Under the pieces are notes generated by a model, which worked only from the letters and a program-made list of their open reading frames with translations, was not told the origin of the DNA and did no database searches. DNA of 13,846 nucleotides from contig CALXVO010000023.1 of the NCBI GenBank assembly GCA_944392065.1, forward strand, positions 1-13,846, read 5' to 3'. This stretch comes from an uncultured Clostridia bacterium (GTDB lineage Bacteria > Bacillota > Clostridia > TANB77 > CAG-508). A program made the translations under genes and the position numbers. This document shows positions 6,422-13,806 of the stretch, piece by piece. Position 1 is the first letter of the stretch, and each line of letters begins with the position of its first letter.

Positions 6422-7033
6422 ATGAGGAAAAAATATATTCTTGGTTTAATAGCTCTTATATGTATGCTATTAACTATTTATTATATTATGGATACTCTTG
6501 CTATTTTCGAAAGCATTGTAACGGGCGAAGTTGAAGTACAAAACGGAAAATGGATTATTCATATTAATAATACAGATATATCGACTGGTAATAATAAAGA
6601 ATTTGTTATTGATCAAATAGATATTGAAGGAAGCAACCGCATAGAACAAGGAAAGATAGCACCAGGATTAAGCGGAAAATTTGATGTTGTAATAGACCCA
6701 AATGGTACAGATGTGTCTGTAAGATATGACATTGAGTTTGATTTATCTAAATTAGAGGGAACAAAAATAAGAATCAATTCGATAGAGGAAACAGAAATGG
6801 GAAATATGTTTATTCAGACAGGAGAAAATACATATACAGGCATAATACTTCTAGACGACATAAGAAATGGAGCCAAACATAATATTACTGCCCAATTTGA
6901 TTGGCAGGAGGATGAAACGACAGATGAAGAAGATAGTAAAATTGGTGCAATTCCTAATAATAAAATTTCCATACCAGTATCTGTAAAAGTAAGCCAATAC
7001 TTAGGGGAAGAAGTAGAGGAGTACAGCAAATGA
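6422..7033 (+). CDS. Membrane-targeted TasA/SipW-substrate-like protein
   Basis: A 203-residue protein with one N-terminal hydrophobic segment (about 5-23) after MRKK and no further membrane helix, so it is exported and then cleaved or left anchored. The mature part looks like a beta-sandwich: GKIAPGLSGKFDVVIDPNGTDVSVRYDIEFDLS (about 78-110) matches the general pattern of TasA/camelysin-type proteins, in which a gly-rich turn precedes an Asn-Gly turn and a beta strand. A hydrophobic segment followed by IFESIVTGEVEVQNGKW is also typical of SipW-dependent secreted proteins. The end is acidic (QEDETTDEEDS). The ATG touches the preceding stop (TAAATG), and its last 4 bp overlap the next gene (ATGA), so it is translationally coupled to the signal peptidase likely to process it. 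The family call is by pattern only. Confidence 0.6.
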   Translation: MRKKYILGLIALICMLLTIYYIMDTLAIFESIVTGEVEVQNGKWIIHINNTDISTGNNKEFVIDQIDIEGSNRIEQGKIAPGLSGKFDVVIDPNGTDVSVRYDIEFDLSKLEGTKIRINSIEETEMGNMFIQTGENTYTGIILLDDIRNGAKHNITAQFDWQEDETTDEEDSKIGAIPNNKISIPVSVKVSQYLGEEVEEYSK

Positions 7034-7539
7034 AAATTGCTAAGAAAGTTTTAGAAATATTGATAAATATTTTAGTAATAATTGCTTTGGGTATACTTGT
7101 TATAGCAATATATTGTATTATACAAGTGAAGGTACTACATAAAGATTATGCTAATTTATTTGGATATGCTTTTTTTGAGATTAGTACAGGAAGTATGGCA
7201 GATGCATTAAACATAGGTGATGGCATTATTGTAAAATTAACAAATGATGTTACTACTGGAGACATTATAGTTTATAAACAAGATAATTACTATATAACAC
7301 ATAGAGTAATAGAAAAAGAAGGAGAGATAGTTACTACAAAAGGTGATGCAAATAATGCAGAAGATGAGCCGATACAGATTTCACAAATATGTGGAAAGGT
7401 AGAAAAAATAATTCCAAATGTAGAAGCAATAAAAAAAACATTCTCAAGTCCAACAGTTTTAGTTTTAATTGTAGTAACACTAGTAGCGATAGGATTTTTC
7501 ATCTTCTATAAGCCACAGAAAAAAATGGAGGAAAAATAA
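7030..7539 (+). CDS. sipW: SipW-type signal peptidase I (active-site residues present)
   Basis: A 169-residue membrane-bound serine peptidase of the archaeal/ER (Sec11/SipW) type, which would cleave signal peptides of a dedicated set of exported proteins. Topology: membrane helix about 10-35, catalytic domain outside, second helix about 142-160, short basic cytosolic end. Active-site motifs are all present: ISTGSMADAL with Ser55, YYITHRVIE with His91, TTKGDANNAEDEP with the Asp region 106-112, then GKVEKIIP. The use of His instead of Lys as general base is the hallmark of this class. It is sandwiched between two putative substrates, overlapping the upstream one by ATGA and abutting the downstream one by TAAATG. 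This arrangement matches SipW with its cargo in Bacillus, where SipW processes TasA and TapA. The symbol reflects family, not proven orthology. Confidence 0.88.
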   Translation: MKIAKKVLEILINILVIIALGILVIAIYCIIQVKVLHKDYANLFGYAFFEISTGSMADALNIGDGIIVKLTNDVTTGDIIVYKQDNYYITHRVIEKEGEIVTTKGDANNAEDEPIQISQICGKVEKIIPNVEAIKKTFSSPTVLVLIVVTLVAIGFFIFYKPQKKMEEK

Positions 7540-8118
7540 ATGCATGACAGAAGAATTAGACTATACATTAAGCTAATAATAATTATATTGTGTTTTATTG
7601 TAGTTATACGAATTTTTACATTAACTATTTCAAGATATGAAAGTAACTCTAATTCAAATGCGGATATAGATATTGCATTTTATCTATTAAAAGAAGATTA
7701 TAAAAGTATGACACTAAATTTAGGGAAAATAGTACCAAGAGTTGAACCATATGTATATAATTTTGAGATAACAAATGAAGAAAATGGTAATATTGCAGAA
7801 ACAGATTTAGAATACAGTTTAGAAATAAAAACCACAACAAATCTTCCATTAAGTTACAAGTTATATATGAATGAAGATTATACAAATGAAGGTGCAAAAG
7901 ATATTATCACAAGTGATGTAACAGAAAAAGATGAAGATGGAACATATTTTAGAACATTAAAAACAGATAATCAGATTTTCATACATTCTACAGCTATGTC
8001 TAATGTATATACACTTGTTATCAATTTCCCGATAGAATATAATACAGAGGAATATCAAAACATAATAGATTCTATTGAAATAAATGTTGATTCAAAACAA
8101 ATTATAGAAGAAGGTTGA
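7540..8118 (+). CDS. SipW-substrate-like exported protein
   Basis: A 192-residue protein with a basic N-terminus (MHDRRIR), a hydrophobic segment at about 9-30, and then TISRYESNSNSNADIDIAFYL. A [S/A]RY.S motif right after the signal segment is seen again in the protein encoded at 8270, and fits a SipW-type processing region. The rest alternates short beta strands, with LGKIVPRVEPYVYNFEITNEENGN reading like the start of a TasA/camelysin-like beta-sandwich and TTTNLPLSYKLY following. There is no C-terminal anchor or sortase motif. Its ribosome binding site GGAGG lies within the end of the signal peptidase gene. The gene is followed by the structured gap at 8119-8269. It is probably a secreted or fibre subunit, but sequence similarity was judged by eye. 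Confidence 0.6.
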   Translation: MHDRRIRLYIKLIIIILCFIVVIRIFTLTISRYESNSNSNADIDIAFYLLKEDYKSMTLNLGKIVPRVEPYVYNFEITNEENGNIAETDLEYSLEIKTTTNLPLSYKLYMNEDYTNEGAKDIITSDVTEKDEDGTYFRTLKTDNQIFIHSTAMSNVYTLVINFPIEYNTEEYQNIIDSIEINVDSKQIIEEG

Positions 8119-8250
8119 AAAATAACTGCATTTTGGCGTCCACAAATTTTATTTTAAATGCGGTTACATACACAAAGTATGTGCCTTTGCCTTTTAAATA
8201 AAATTTTCCTAGCCAAAAGTACAATTCTTTTTAGGCTAGATTTGTGCCTT
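8119..8250 (+). promoter_or_regulatory. Highly structured intergenic RNA region
   Basis: No gene lies in this gap, but it holds three strong inverted repeats. Stem A pairs 8144-8154 with 8196-8206 (11 bp, extended by 3 more after a mismatch) and encloses a small hairpin, ACATAC (8166-8171) with GTATGT (8177-8182). Stem B pairs CTAGCC (8209-8214) with GGCTAG (8234-8239), continued by AAAAG with CTTTT. A closing stem joins GG and CACAAA (8135-8146) to TTTGTG and CC (8241-8248). Together they could form a three-way junction just before the next gene's ribosome binding site. There is no T-run, so it is not a normal terminator. Confidence 0.5.
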
Positions 8251-8269
8251 GAGAAAGGAATGTGAAAAA

Positions 8270-9217
8270 ATGGGAAAGCATAGGCAGAAATACGAAAAAC
8301 AAAGTCTAAGAATAAAGAGCTTAAGAGCAATATTGATAATTTTTCTTATCGTGGTATGCTTTGTTTCCATTATTACTGTTTTAGCCAGATATATTAGTAA
8401 TAGTCTGAACGATTTTTTCTTAGAAAGTAAAGAATTTTATTTTTATAGCGATAAATTAACATCGAATGGTGCCAATTATCAAATAGATAATTGGTCAGGA
8501 GTAGAAGATTACAATATAATTATAAATATGAATAGTATGAAAAATAATTTGAAAAAATCAAGTTATGATATTAGTTATGAAGTAAGTTATACTGCATCAG
8601 ATAATATAATTTGCCAGATAAGTAAAACAGAAGGAATAATATCAGCTCAAACAAATACAGATTCGTTTAATTTGAAAATTACACCAAATGCCATATTTGA
8701 AAATGGAGATAGTGTTACAGTTGAAATTACTGCAAAATCAACATCAGAATATGAAAAAGAATTAAAAGCTACTTTTAAATTAATTGTTGGCCAAGAAAAT
8801 GTTACATACCAAATAGATGATGAAAAGAATGACACATATCTAGAATTAAGTATTACAAATACACAATCTTATTATTTAGTGAGAGAAGCATTTGATGGAT
8901 ATGCCGTTGGTAATAGAATTGATATAAATGATTATTTAAATCTTTCAGAAGAAAATAAAAATAAATGCTATTCAGCAGAAATAACACTTACTTTTGATCC
9001 GGAAGAAGTAGTAATTGACACAACAGATAAAAATTATCTAAATGCCAAAAATATAGGATATACAGCCTTAAATGGATATACTTATATTAATAAAATAGTA
9101 TTAGAAGTAGATGCGCTATCAAGTGAAAATGTTCGATTCTATAAAACAGACAAAACAAAAGATTATACTTATCCAATTATAAATTCAGAATCTATTATTA
9201 ATGTAAGTATAAGATAG
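8270..9217 (+). CDS. Large SipW-substrate-like exported protein
   Basis: A 315-residue protein with a strongly basic N-terminus (about 18 residues), one membrane segment at about 19-39, and then LARYISNSLNDFF. The RY.SNS motif matches that of the protein encoded at 7540. The exterior part is rich in predicted beta strands and Asn/Ser/Thr/Tyr: DYNIIINMNSMKNNLKK, YDISYEVSYTASDNI, DSVTVEITAKSTSEYEKELKATFKLIVG. These suggest two or more Ig-like or TasA-like sandwiches ending near residue 180, with a further strand-rich part to the C-terminus. No sortase signal or C-terminal helix is present. ATG 8270 is chosen over the in-frame TTG 8249 because AAAGGA at 8254-8259 then lies upstream. It opens the second part of the operon after the structured gap. 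It may be an adhesin or fibre component. The family is not certain. Confidence 0.65.
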   Translation: MGKHRQKYEKQSLRIKSLRAILIIFLIVVCFVSIITVLARYISNSLNDFFLESKEFYFYSDKLTSNGANYQIDNWSGVEDYNIIINMNSMKNNLKKSSYDISYEVSYTASDNIICQISKTEGIISAQTNTDSFNLKITPNAIFENGDSVTVEITAKSTSEYEKELKATFKLIVGQENVTYQIDDEKNDTYLELSITNTQSYYLVREAFDGYAVGNRIDINDYLNLSEENKNKCYSAEITLTFDPEEVVIDTTDKNYLNAKNIGYTALNGYTYINKIVLEVDALSSENVRFYKTDKTKDYTYPIINSESIINVSIR

Positions 9218-9255
9218 TAAAGCATATATCAAAATTAGGGGGAATAAGATAGCAA

Positions 9256-10266
9256 ATGACAATAAATGTGATGGATGAATATCTTAATGAAATAGTAAAA
9301 GATAAAATAATTAAATATATGAAGTTAATATTTGATTATAAATATGATAGAAAAATTTGTGGTAGATTTATCGATTCGTATATAAAAATAAGATACAATA
9401 ATTATAGTAATATAGACAAAGAAATGCGAGAAAATATAAGTTTAAGACAAAGAATATTAGAAGCATTGCAAAGTACACAAAAAATTTTAATAGAAGATTA
9501 TCCAGAAGATACAGTATTAATAAAAAATATGCATATGTTTTTCTACTATATATTGTACTTTGATGGAGTGGTATATTATAAAAACATAGAAGATAAAATA
9601 GACAAAATAGATAAAATGCGAAGAAAAGTATTAAACAGAAATAATGAAACATTTAAAGAAGAACTAAGAAATTTATTACAAGAATTTGAAACAAAGGAAG
9701 AAGAATTTTTTGATAGATTTAGAACAAAAGAATTTGAACTAAAAATCAGCGAATATAACAAAAAAAGTGTATTTAGAGTAAATGTAAAGGCAAATATAAA
9801 ATTTCCTGAACTCTATAGCGAAATTGCGATTAAAAAAGCTTTTAATACAGGTCTTGTAAAAGAAGAAAAATTATATATAGAATATTATTTAATAGCATTA
9901 AAAATAATAACAGATTTAAAAAAATTAAATTTTAAAAGACAATATATTGCAGAATTTTCGGACACATTATTAAAAAAAGATAAAAAAATAAAAGGTGTTT
10001 TAAATATAATAAATAATGAGGCAATACAAGATAAACTAAGTTTAAAAATTAAATATGAAAAATATAAAGAATTTGAACAAGAAATAGAAGATTTAATAAA
10101 ATCTGGATTTCATATAGCAATAATTTTAGATAATTCATTTGAAGTGAATTATTACAATATTGAAAAATTAAATATGTTTAGTTATGTTATTGTAAATGAA
10201 TCACTAGAAAATTATGATGAGATAATGAATTATAGAAATTCAATAAGGAATTTAATTGAAGTATAA
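9256..10266 (+). CDS. Unknown cytosolic protein linked to the McrB-like ATPase
   Basis: A 336-residue protein that I do not recognise. No signal peptide or membrane helix is apparent. It is Lys/Ile/Glu-rich and mostly helical. An N-terminal helical half (1-110) contains MFFYYILYFDGVVYYKN. A charged coiled-coil-like stretch (KIDKIDKMRRKVLNRNNETFKEELRNLLQEFETKEEEFFDRFRTKEF) spans about 112-160. The C-terminal half ends in FHIAIILDNSFEVNYYNIEKLNMFSYVIVNES, a likely beta-alpha-beta unit. AGGGGG lies 13 bp before ATG 9256, somewhat far; ATG 9271 is an alternative with no better site. The gene is 38 bp after the exported-protein gene and 23 bp before the AAA+ gene, so it is likely a partner or adaptor in the ATPase module. 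That role is inferred only from position. Confidence 0.7.
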   Translation: MTINVMDEYLNEIVKDKIIKYMKLIFDYKYDRKICGRFIDSYIKIRYNNYSNIDKEMRENISLRQRILEALQSTQKILIEDYPEDTVLIKNMHMFFYYILYFDGVVYYKNIEDKIDKIDKMRRKVLNRNNETFKEELRNLLQEFETKEEEFFDRFRTKEFELKISEYNKKSVFRVNVKANIKFPELYSEIAIKKAFNTGLVKEEKLYIEYYLIALKIITDLKKLNFKRQYIAEFSDTLLKKDKKIKGVLNIINNEAIQDKLSLKIKYEKYKEFEQEIEDLIKSGFHIAIILDNSFEVNYYNIEKLNMFSYVIVNESLENYDEIMNYRNSIRNLIEV

Positions 10267-10289
10267 GCAGAGGAAGGAATGTAGGAAGG

Positions 10290-11813
10290 ATGGAGACTTT
10301 TACAAGGTTCTTGTATGAATTTTTATCACAATTCTTTTTAGGATTTTCAACAATATTACAAGGAATTTGGACAGGGATCACACAAATTTTTAATATAAGT
10401 GAATATCAAAGAATTTTAGACAATTATAAGAATGATTTTTCTATGCCAGAATGGATTTTGGTGGTAATTGCTATAGCAATACTTGTTATTTTAGTTGTTC
10501 TTATTTTAGTATTAATTTATCTTTTATTTAGAAAATACTTTAAGTTTAGAAAAACAAGAATAGAACAAGATGAATTATTAGAAGAAGTGGCGACTCTAAA
10601 TAATAAAGTGGCAAACTTAATGAAAGAAAAGGACGAAATTCTTGCAATGAAAGTATCTCAATTAGGGTTAAAACCTAATGAGAGTGCTGAAATAGAAGAG
10701 CCACAAGAAGATAAACAAGAAGATGGAAACACTGGAATTAGGTTTGCAAAATTAAATACTATTGATGAAGAATATGCAAATTATAAAATTGAAAATTACG
10801 GAAATAGCTTTACATTACCAGAGTTATGCGAAAATTTTAGAAATTTCGCAGCATCAAAACTAAGACTATATTATTCTATTGATATGATGAGATTGTTTAT
10901 TTCAGCTTTAGCATCTACTAAATTAGTAATTTTGCAAGGTATATCTGGTACTGGTAAAACATCACTTGCATATGCATGGGGAAAATTTTTAAAGCATGAT
11001 TCATGTGTTGCATCTGTGCAACCATCTTGGAGAGATAGAACAGAGTTATTTGGATATTTTAACGAATTTACTAAAAAATTTAATGAAACTGATGTATTAA
11101 AAGAAATGTACATGGCAGGATATACAGATGATATTTATACCATAATTTTGGACGAGATGAACATTTCACGTGTGGAGTACTATTTCGCAGAAATGTTGTC
11201 AATTCTAGAAATGCCAAATAAAGATGAATGGGTAATAGAATTAGTACCAAATAGTTGGAAAAGTGATCCTAAGAACATAAAAGGTGGAAAACTAAAGATT
11301 CCAGCAAATATGTGGTATATAGGAACAATTAATAATGACGATTCTACATTTATGGTAACAGATAAGGTTTACGATAGAGCTATGCCAATAGATATTAATG
11401 ATAAAGGAGTAGCATTTGAGCCGGTAGAAGCAGATGCAATGGATATAAATTATTCTTATCTAGATAATTTATTTGCCACAGCAATGCAAGAAAACCAAAT
11501 TTCACAGGATACTCTAAACAAAATAGAAATTATGGACGATTATGTTATAAAACATTTCCGTATTGCTTTTGGAAACCGTATAGTTTCACATATGAAAAAA
11601 TTTGTACCTGTTTTTGTTGCTTGTGGTGGAGATGAAGTTTCGGGAGTAGATTATTTCATTGCTAAAAAAATACTAAGAAAATTCGAACAATTAAATATTT
11701 CATTAATTAGGGATGAAATAGATCCTTACATAGAATTTTTAGATAATACTTTTGGAAAAGATAAAATGAAGGAATGCAAAGAATATTTGTTAAGACTTAA
11801 AAAATTAACTTAA
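10290..11813 (+). CDS. Membrane-anchored McrB-like AAA+ ATPase
   Basis: A 507-residue ATPase. The N-terminus has an amphipathic/hydrophobic stretch (1-35), a strong membrane helix (about 55-80, Ile/Leu/Val-rich) ending in RKYFKFRK, and a coiled coil (about 90-122). After an acidic linker comes an AAA+ core of the McrB/dynein-related (AAA_5) kind: Walker A GISGTGKTS (217-225), Walker B IILDEMN (285-291) followed by ISRVEYYFAEMLSILEM, sensor-1 GTINND (345-350), and VYDRAMP with an arginine near 363. The LDEMN...EYYFAE...LE block is typical of McrB-like ATPases. A helical lid and a C-terminal part follow. The membrane anchor is unusual, since classical McrB carries a soluble DNA-binding N-domain instead. 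It probably forms a hexamer at the inner face of the membrane. ATG 10290 is preceded by GGAAGG repeats. The DUF2357-like partner is encoded 38 bp downstream. The substrate is unknown. Confidence 0.88.
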   Translation: METFTRFLYEFLSQFFLGFSTILQGIWTGITQIFNISEYQRILDNYKNDFSMPEWILVVIAIAILVILVVLILVLIYLLFRKYFKFRKTRIEQDELLEEVATLNNKVANLMKEKDEILAMKVSQLGLKPNESAEIEEPQEDKQEDGNTGIRFAKLNTIDEEYANYKIENYGNSFTLPELCENFRNFAASKLRLYYSIDMMRLFISALASTKLVILQGISGTGKTSLAYAWGKFLKHDSCVASVQPSWRDRTELFGYFNEFTKKFNETDVLKEMYMAGYTDDIYTIILDEMNISRVEYYFAEMLSILEMPNKDEWVIELVPNSWKSDPKNIKGGKLKIPANMWYIGTINNDDSTFMVTDKVYDRAMPIDINDKGVAFEPVEADAMDINYSYLDNLFATAMQENQISQDTLNKIEIMDDYVIKHFRIAFGNRIVSHMKKFVPVFVACGGDEVSGVDYFIAKKILRKFEQLNISLIRDEIDPYIEFLDNTFGKDKMKECKEYLLRLKKLT

Positions 11814-11851
11814 AAATAATAGAAGGATTTAGGAGAGGGACAATATAAAAA

Positions 11852-12961
11852 ATGGATGAATTAAAAATAACAAGTTTGTATGAAAATGCATCAGATGAGC
11901 AAAAAGAAAATTTTATAAAAAATATGGAATCTTCTGTTCATGTTAAAATGGATTCTGAAAAAACGCAAATTGATACAGAATGGATTGATAAAATAGAATT
12001 TACGTTACCATATATAGAAAATATTTTTAGAAATCCTAACCGATTTATTATAAATGAAGAAGAAATTGTAAAGATAGAACTTGCAAGAAAAATTACAGTA
12101 GATAGCATTAAACACCTTTCAAAGCATACAAATCTTATACAAGATATTAATAAAGAAACAGGAGATGTTAGACCTTCTAAAATTTTAAATATAAATAAAG
12201 AAGAAAGTTATGACACTTATGAAAATAAGTTAATTTATACATTAGTACAAAACATAAAAATATTTATTAATCAAAGGAAAAGAAAATTAGAAGAAGCTTT
12301 AGAAGTAGCAGAAAAAAACGAAAAACTAATAGAATATGAAGGAAAAAGTAGATATAAAGATGAAAATATACAAATGAATTTACAAATAATGTCTAAAGAA
12401 AATTCTGAAAAGAAATCAAAACAGGGAGAAGAAATATTAGAAAGAATTGCAAAATTAGAAAGAAGAGTAACAGATGTAACAAGTTTAGAAGTATATAAAA
12501 TAATAGATAAAAAACATATTGCTCTAATAAGACCTCCAATAAAGAAAACAAATGTGGTACTAAAAAATGTTAATTTTCAATATGCAGTATCTTTATGGAA
12601 TTATCTTCAACAAAATATGGAGGACGGTACACAAAATATTTCTAATAAGCAGGATTTCTTTGATGATGGAGAAATAAAACAATTAAGTAATGAGACTTTT
12701 TTACTAAATTATTTATTATTAGATTCTTTAGAAAAAGATGAAGAAGAGAATGAGCAAGCACAAGAAAAAATTAAAAATAATTTAATAAACCAGATGTTAG
12801 ATAAAATTGTAGATTTAGAGAGTTCACTTACGGAAGACCAATTAAGACAATTAATTGGAGATAAATTGACAAAAATAAAATATAAAAAAATGGCTACTAT
12901 TGAGGAATTACAAAAAATTTATCTTGAACATATTGAAAAATACCTAGAAAACTTAAAATAA
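11852..12961 (+). CDS. DUF2357-like (McrC-related) partner of the AAA+ ATPase, no visible nuclease
   Basis: A 369-residue cytosolic protein. Residues 117-131 read EESYDTYENKLIYTL, close to the DT.EN[RK] motif of DUF2357/McrC-like proteins that partner McrB-type ATPases. The preceding part (43-115) is beta/helix mixed (IEFTLPYIENIFRNPNRFIINEEEIVKIELARK...). A charged coiled-coil region follows (141-215), then LIRPPIKKTNVVLKNVNFQYAVSLWNYLQ near 228-256, an acidic stretch, and a helical end. I see no PD-(D/E)xK arrangement, so the nuclease expected in a restriction system appears to be missing. It sits directly behind the AAA+ gene, as McrC follows McrB. It likely regulates the ATPase or adapts it to its substrate. 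The relationship to DUF2357 rests on one motif and context. Confidence 0.6.
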   Translation: MDELKITSLYENASDEQKENFIKNMESSVHVKMDSEKTQIDTEWIDKIEFTLPYIENIFRNPNRFIINEEEIVKIELARKITVDSIKHLSKHTNLIQDINKETGDVRPSKILNINKEESYDTYENKLIYTLVQNIKIFINQRKRKLEEALEVAEKNEKLIEYEGKSRYKDENIQMNLQIMSKENSEKKSKQGEEILERIAKLERRVTDVTSLEVYKIIDKKHIALIRPPIKKTNVVLKNVNFQYAVSLWNYLQQNMEDGTQNISNKQDFFDDGEIKQLSNETFLLNYLLLDSLEKDEEENEQAQEKIKNNLINQMLDKIVDLESSLTEDQLRQLIGDKLTKIKYKKMATIEELQKIYLEHIEKYLENLK

Positions 12962-12984
12962 TAAGAGAAATGGCTTTGCTACAT

Positions 12985-13059
12985 GTGCATTTCGTGCAAA
13001 TTTGCACGGCCCAAGGAAAATTAGGCCTTGTTGTTCTGGAAATTTCTAGCGAAATTTCC
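12985..13059 (+). promoter_or_regulatory. Second structured intergenic RNA region
   Basis: The 122-bp gap before the last gene contains a perfect 16-bp palindrome CGTGCAAATTTGCACG (12993-13008), a stem CAAGG (13012-13016) with CCTTG (13026-13030), and a perfect 9-bp hairpin GGAAATTTC (13038-13046), loop TAGC, GAAATTTCC (13051-13059). It is more GC-rich than its surroundings. No T-run follows any stem, so it is not a standard terminator. An AGGAGG ribosome binding site follows at 13073-13078. It may be an attenuator, an RNA-processing site or a dispersed repeat. Confidence 0.45.
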
Positions 13060-13083
13060 TATGTAATAAAATAGGAGGATAGT

Positions 13084-13806
13084 ATGTTAAATAAACTAAA
13101 AAATAATAAAGCTTTAAAAATAGTTGGAAATATTATTTATGGTATAGCATTAATATTGGTAATATTAATTTTAATATTAGTATTAATTCAAAGGATATCA
13201 AATAATAATATGGCACTTGGAGGAATTAGAATATATAGTGTAGTAACTGGCAGTATGATTCCAAAATACGAAATAGGTGATATTTTAGTTTCAATGGAAG
13301 TAGAACCAGAGGAAATAAAAGTAGGAGATGATATTACTTATAGTAGTGAAGAAGGCGCTTCTAGCGGCAAATTGATTACACACTCTGTGGTTAATATAAG
13401 AGAAGAAGATGGAGTATATAAATTTACAACAAGAGGTATTGCAAATAATGCAGATGACCCAGAAATTTCAGAAGAGCAAGTATATGGAAAAGTAATTTAT
13501 AAACCAGTGATTTTAAGTTTTATTAACAAAATAATAAAAAATGTGTATGCTTTCTATTTCTTAATTATTGTTCCTATGGCAATTATTATTGCTAAAATGA
13601 TGGTAAACTTTATTTTAAGAAGAGAAGAAGAAAATACTAATTTATCAGAAGAAAATAAAGAAGAAATAAATGAAGAAGAGGAAAATATTAATTTAGAAAA
13701 CAAAGCAGAAGAAGATATCAAAAAAAAAGAAGTATTTGAAAGTAAAGATGTAATAGATGATGAAACCAACAAAAAAAAAAAAGAGGAAGAAAATGATAAA
13801 AAATAA
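13084..13806 (+). CDS. SipW-type signal peptidase I with long charged cytosolic tail
   Basis: A 240-residue membrane serine peptidase of the SipW/Sec11 type. A membrane helix at about 14-36 is followed by YSVVTGSMIPKYEIGDILV with catalytic Ser57, KLITHSVVNI with His100, and TTRGIANNADDPEIS with Asp 124/125, then YGKVIYKP. A second membrane helix lies at about 153-178. All three catalytic positions are present, so it should be active. After residue 180 it carries an extra tail of some 60 residues made almost only of Glu, Lys, Asn and Asp, which would lie in the cytosol and is absent from ordinary SipW. AGGAGG lies 5 bp before the ATG. It is the third signal-peptidase-like gene of the locus and is separated from the ATPase module by the structured gap. 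The downstream 40 bp hold no recognisable feature. Confidence 0.85.
   Translation: MLNKLKNNKALKIVGNIIYGIALILVILILILVLIQRISNNNMALGGIRIYSVVTGSMIPKYEIGDILVSMEVEPEEIKVGDDITYSSEEGASSGKLITHSVVNIREEDGVYKFTTRGIANNADDPEISEEQVYGKVIYKPVILSFINKIIKNVYAFYFLIIVPMAIIIAKMMVNFILRREEENTNLSEENKEEINEEEENINLENKAEEDIKKKEVFESKDVIDDETNKKKKEEENDKK

Noticed and set aside
8119..8250. Rho-independent terminator splitting the operon
   Set aside because: The stems are not followed by a T-run, and the next gene begins only about 30 bp after the last stem with its own ribosome binding site.
10290..12961. Ordinary type IV McrBC restriction system
   Set aside because: The ATPase has a membrane anchor instead of a DNA-binding domain, the partner shows no nuclease motif, and the neighbours are secretion genes. 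It is kept only as an alternative.
12970..13074. 34-codon open frame in the gap before the last signal peptidase gene
   Set aside because: It has no good ribosome binding site, and its sequence is dictated by the palindromes there; a structured RNA or repeat explains it better.
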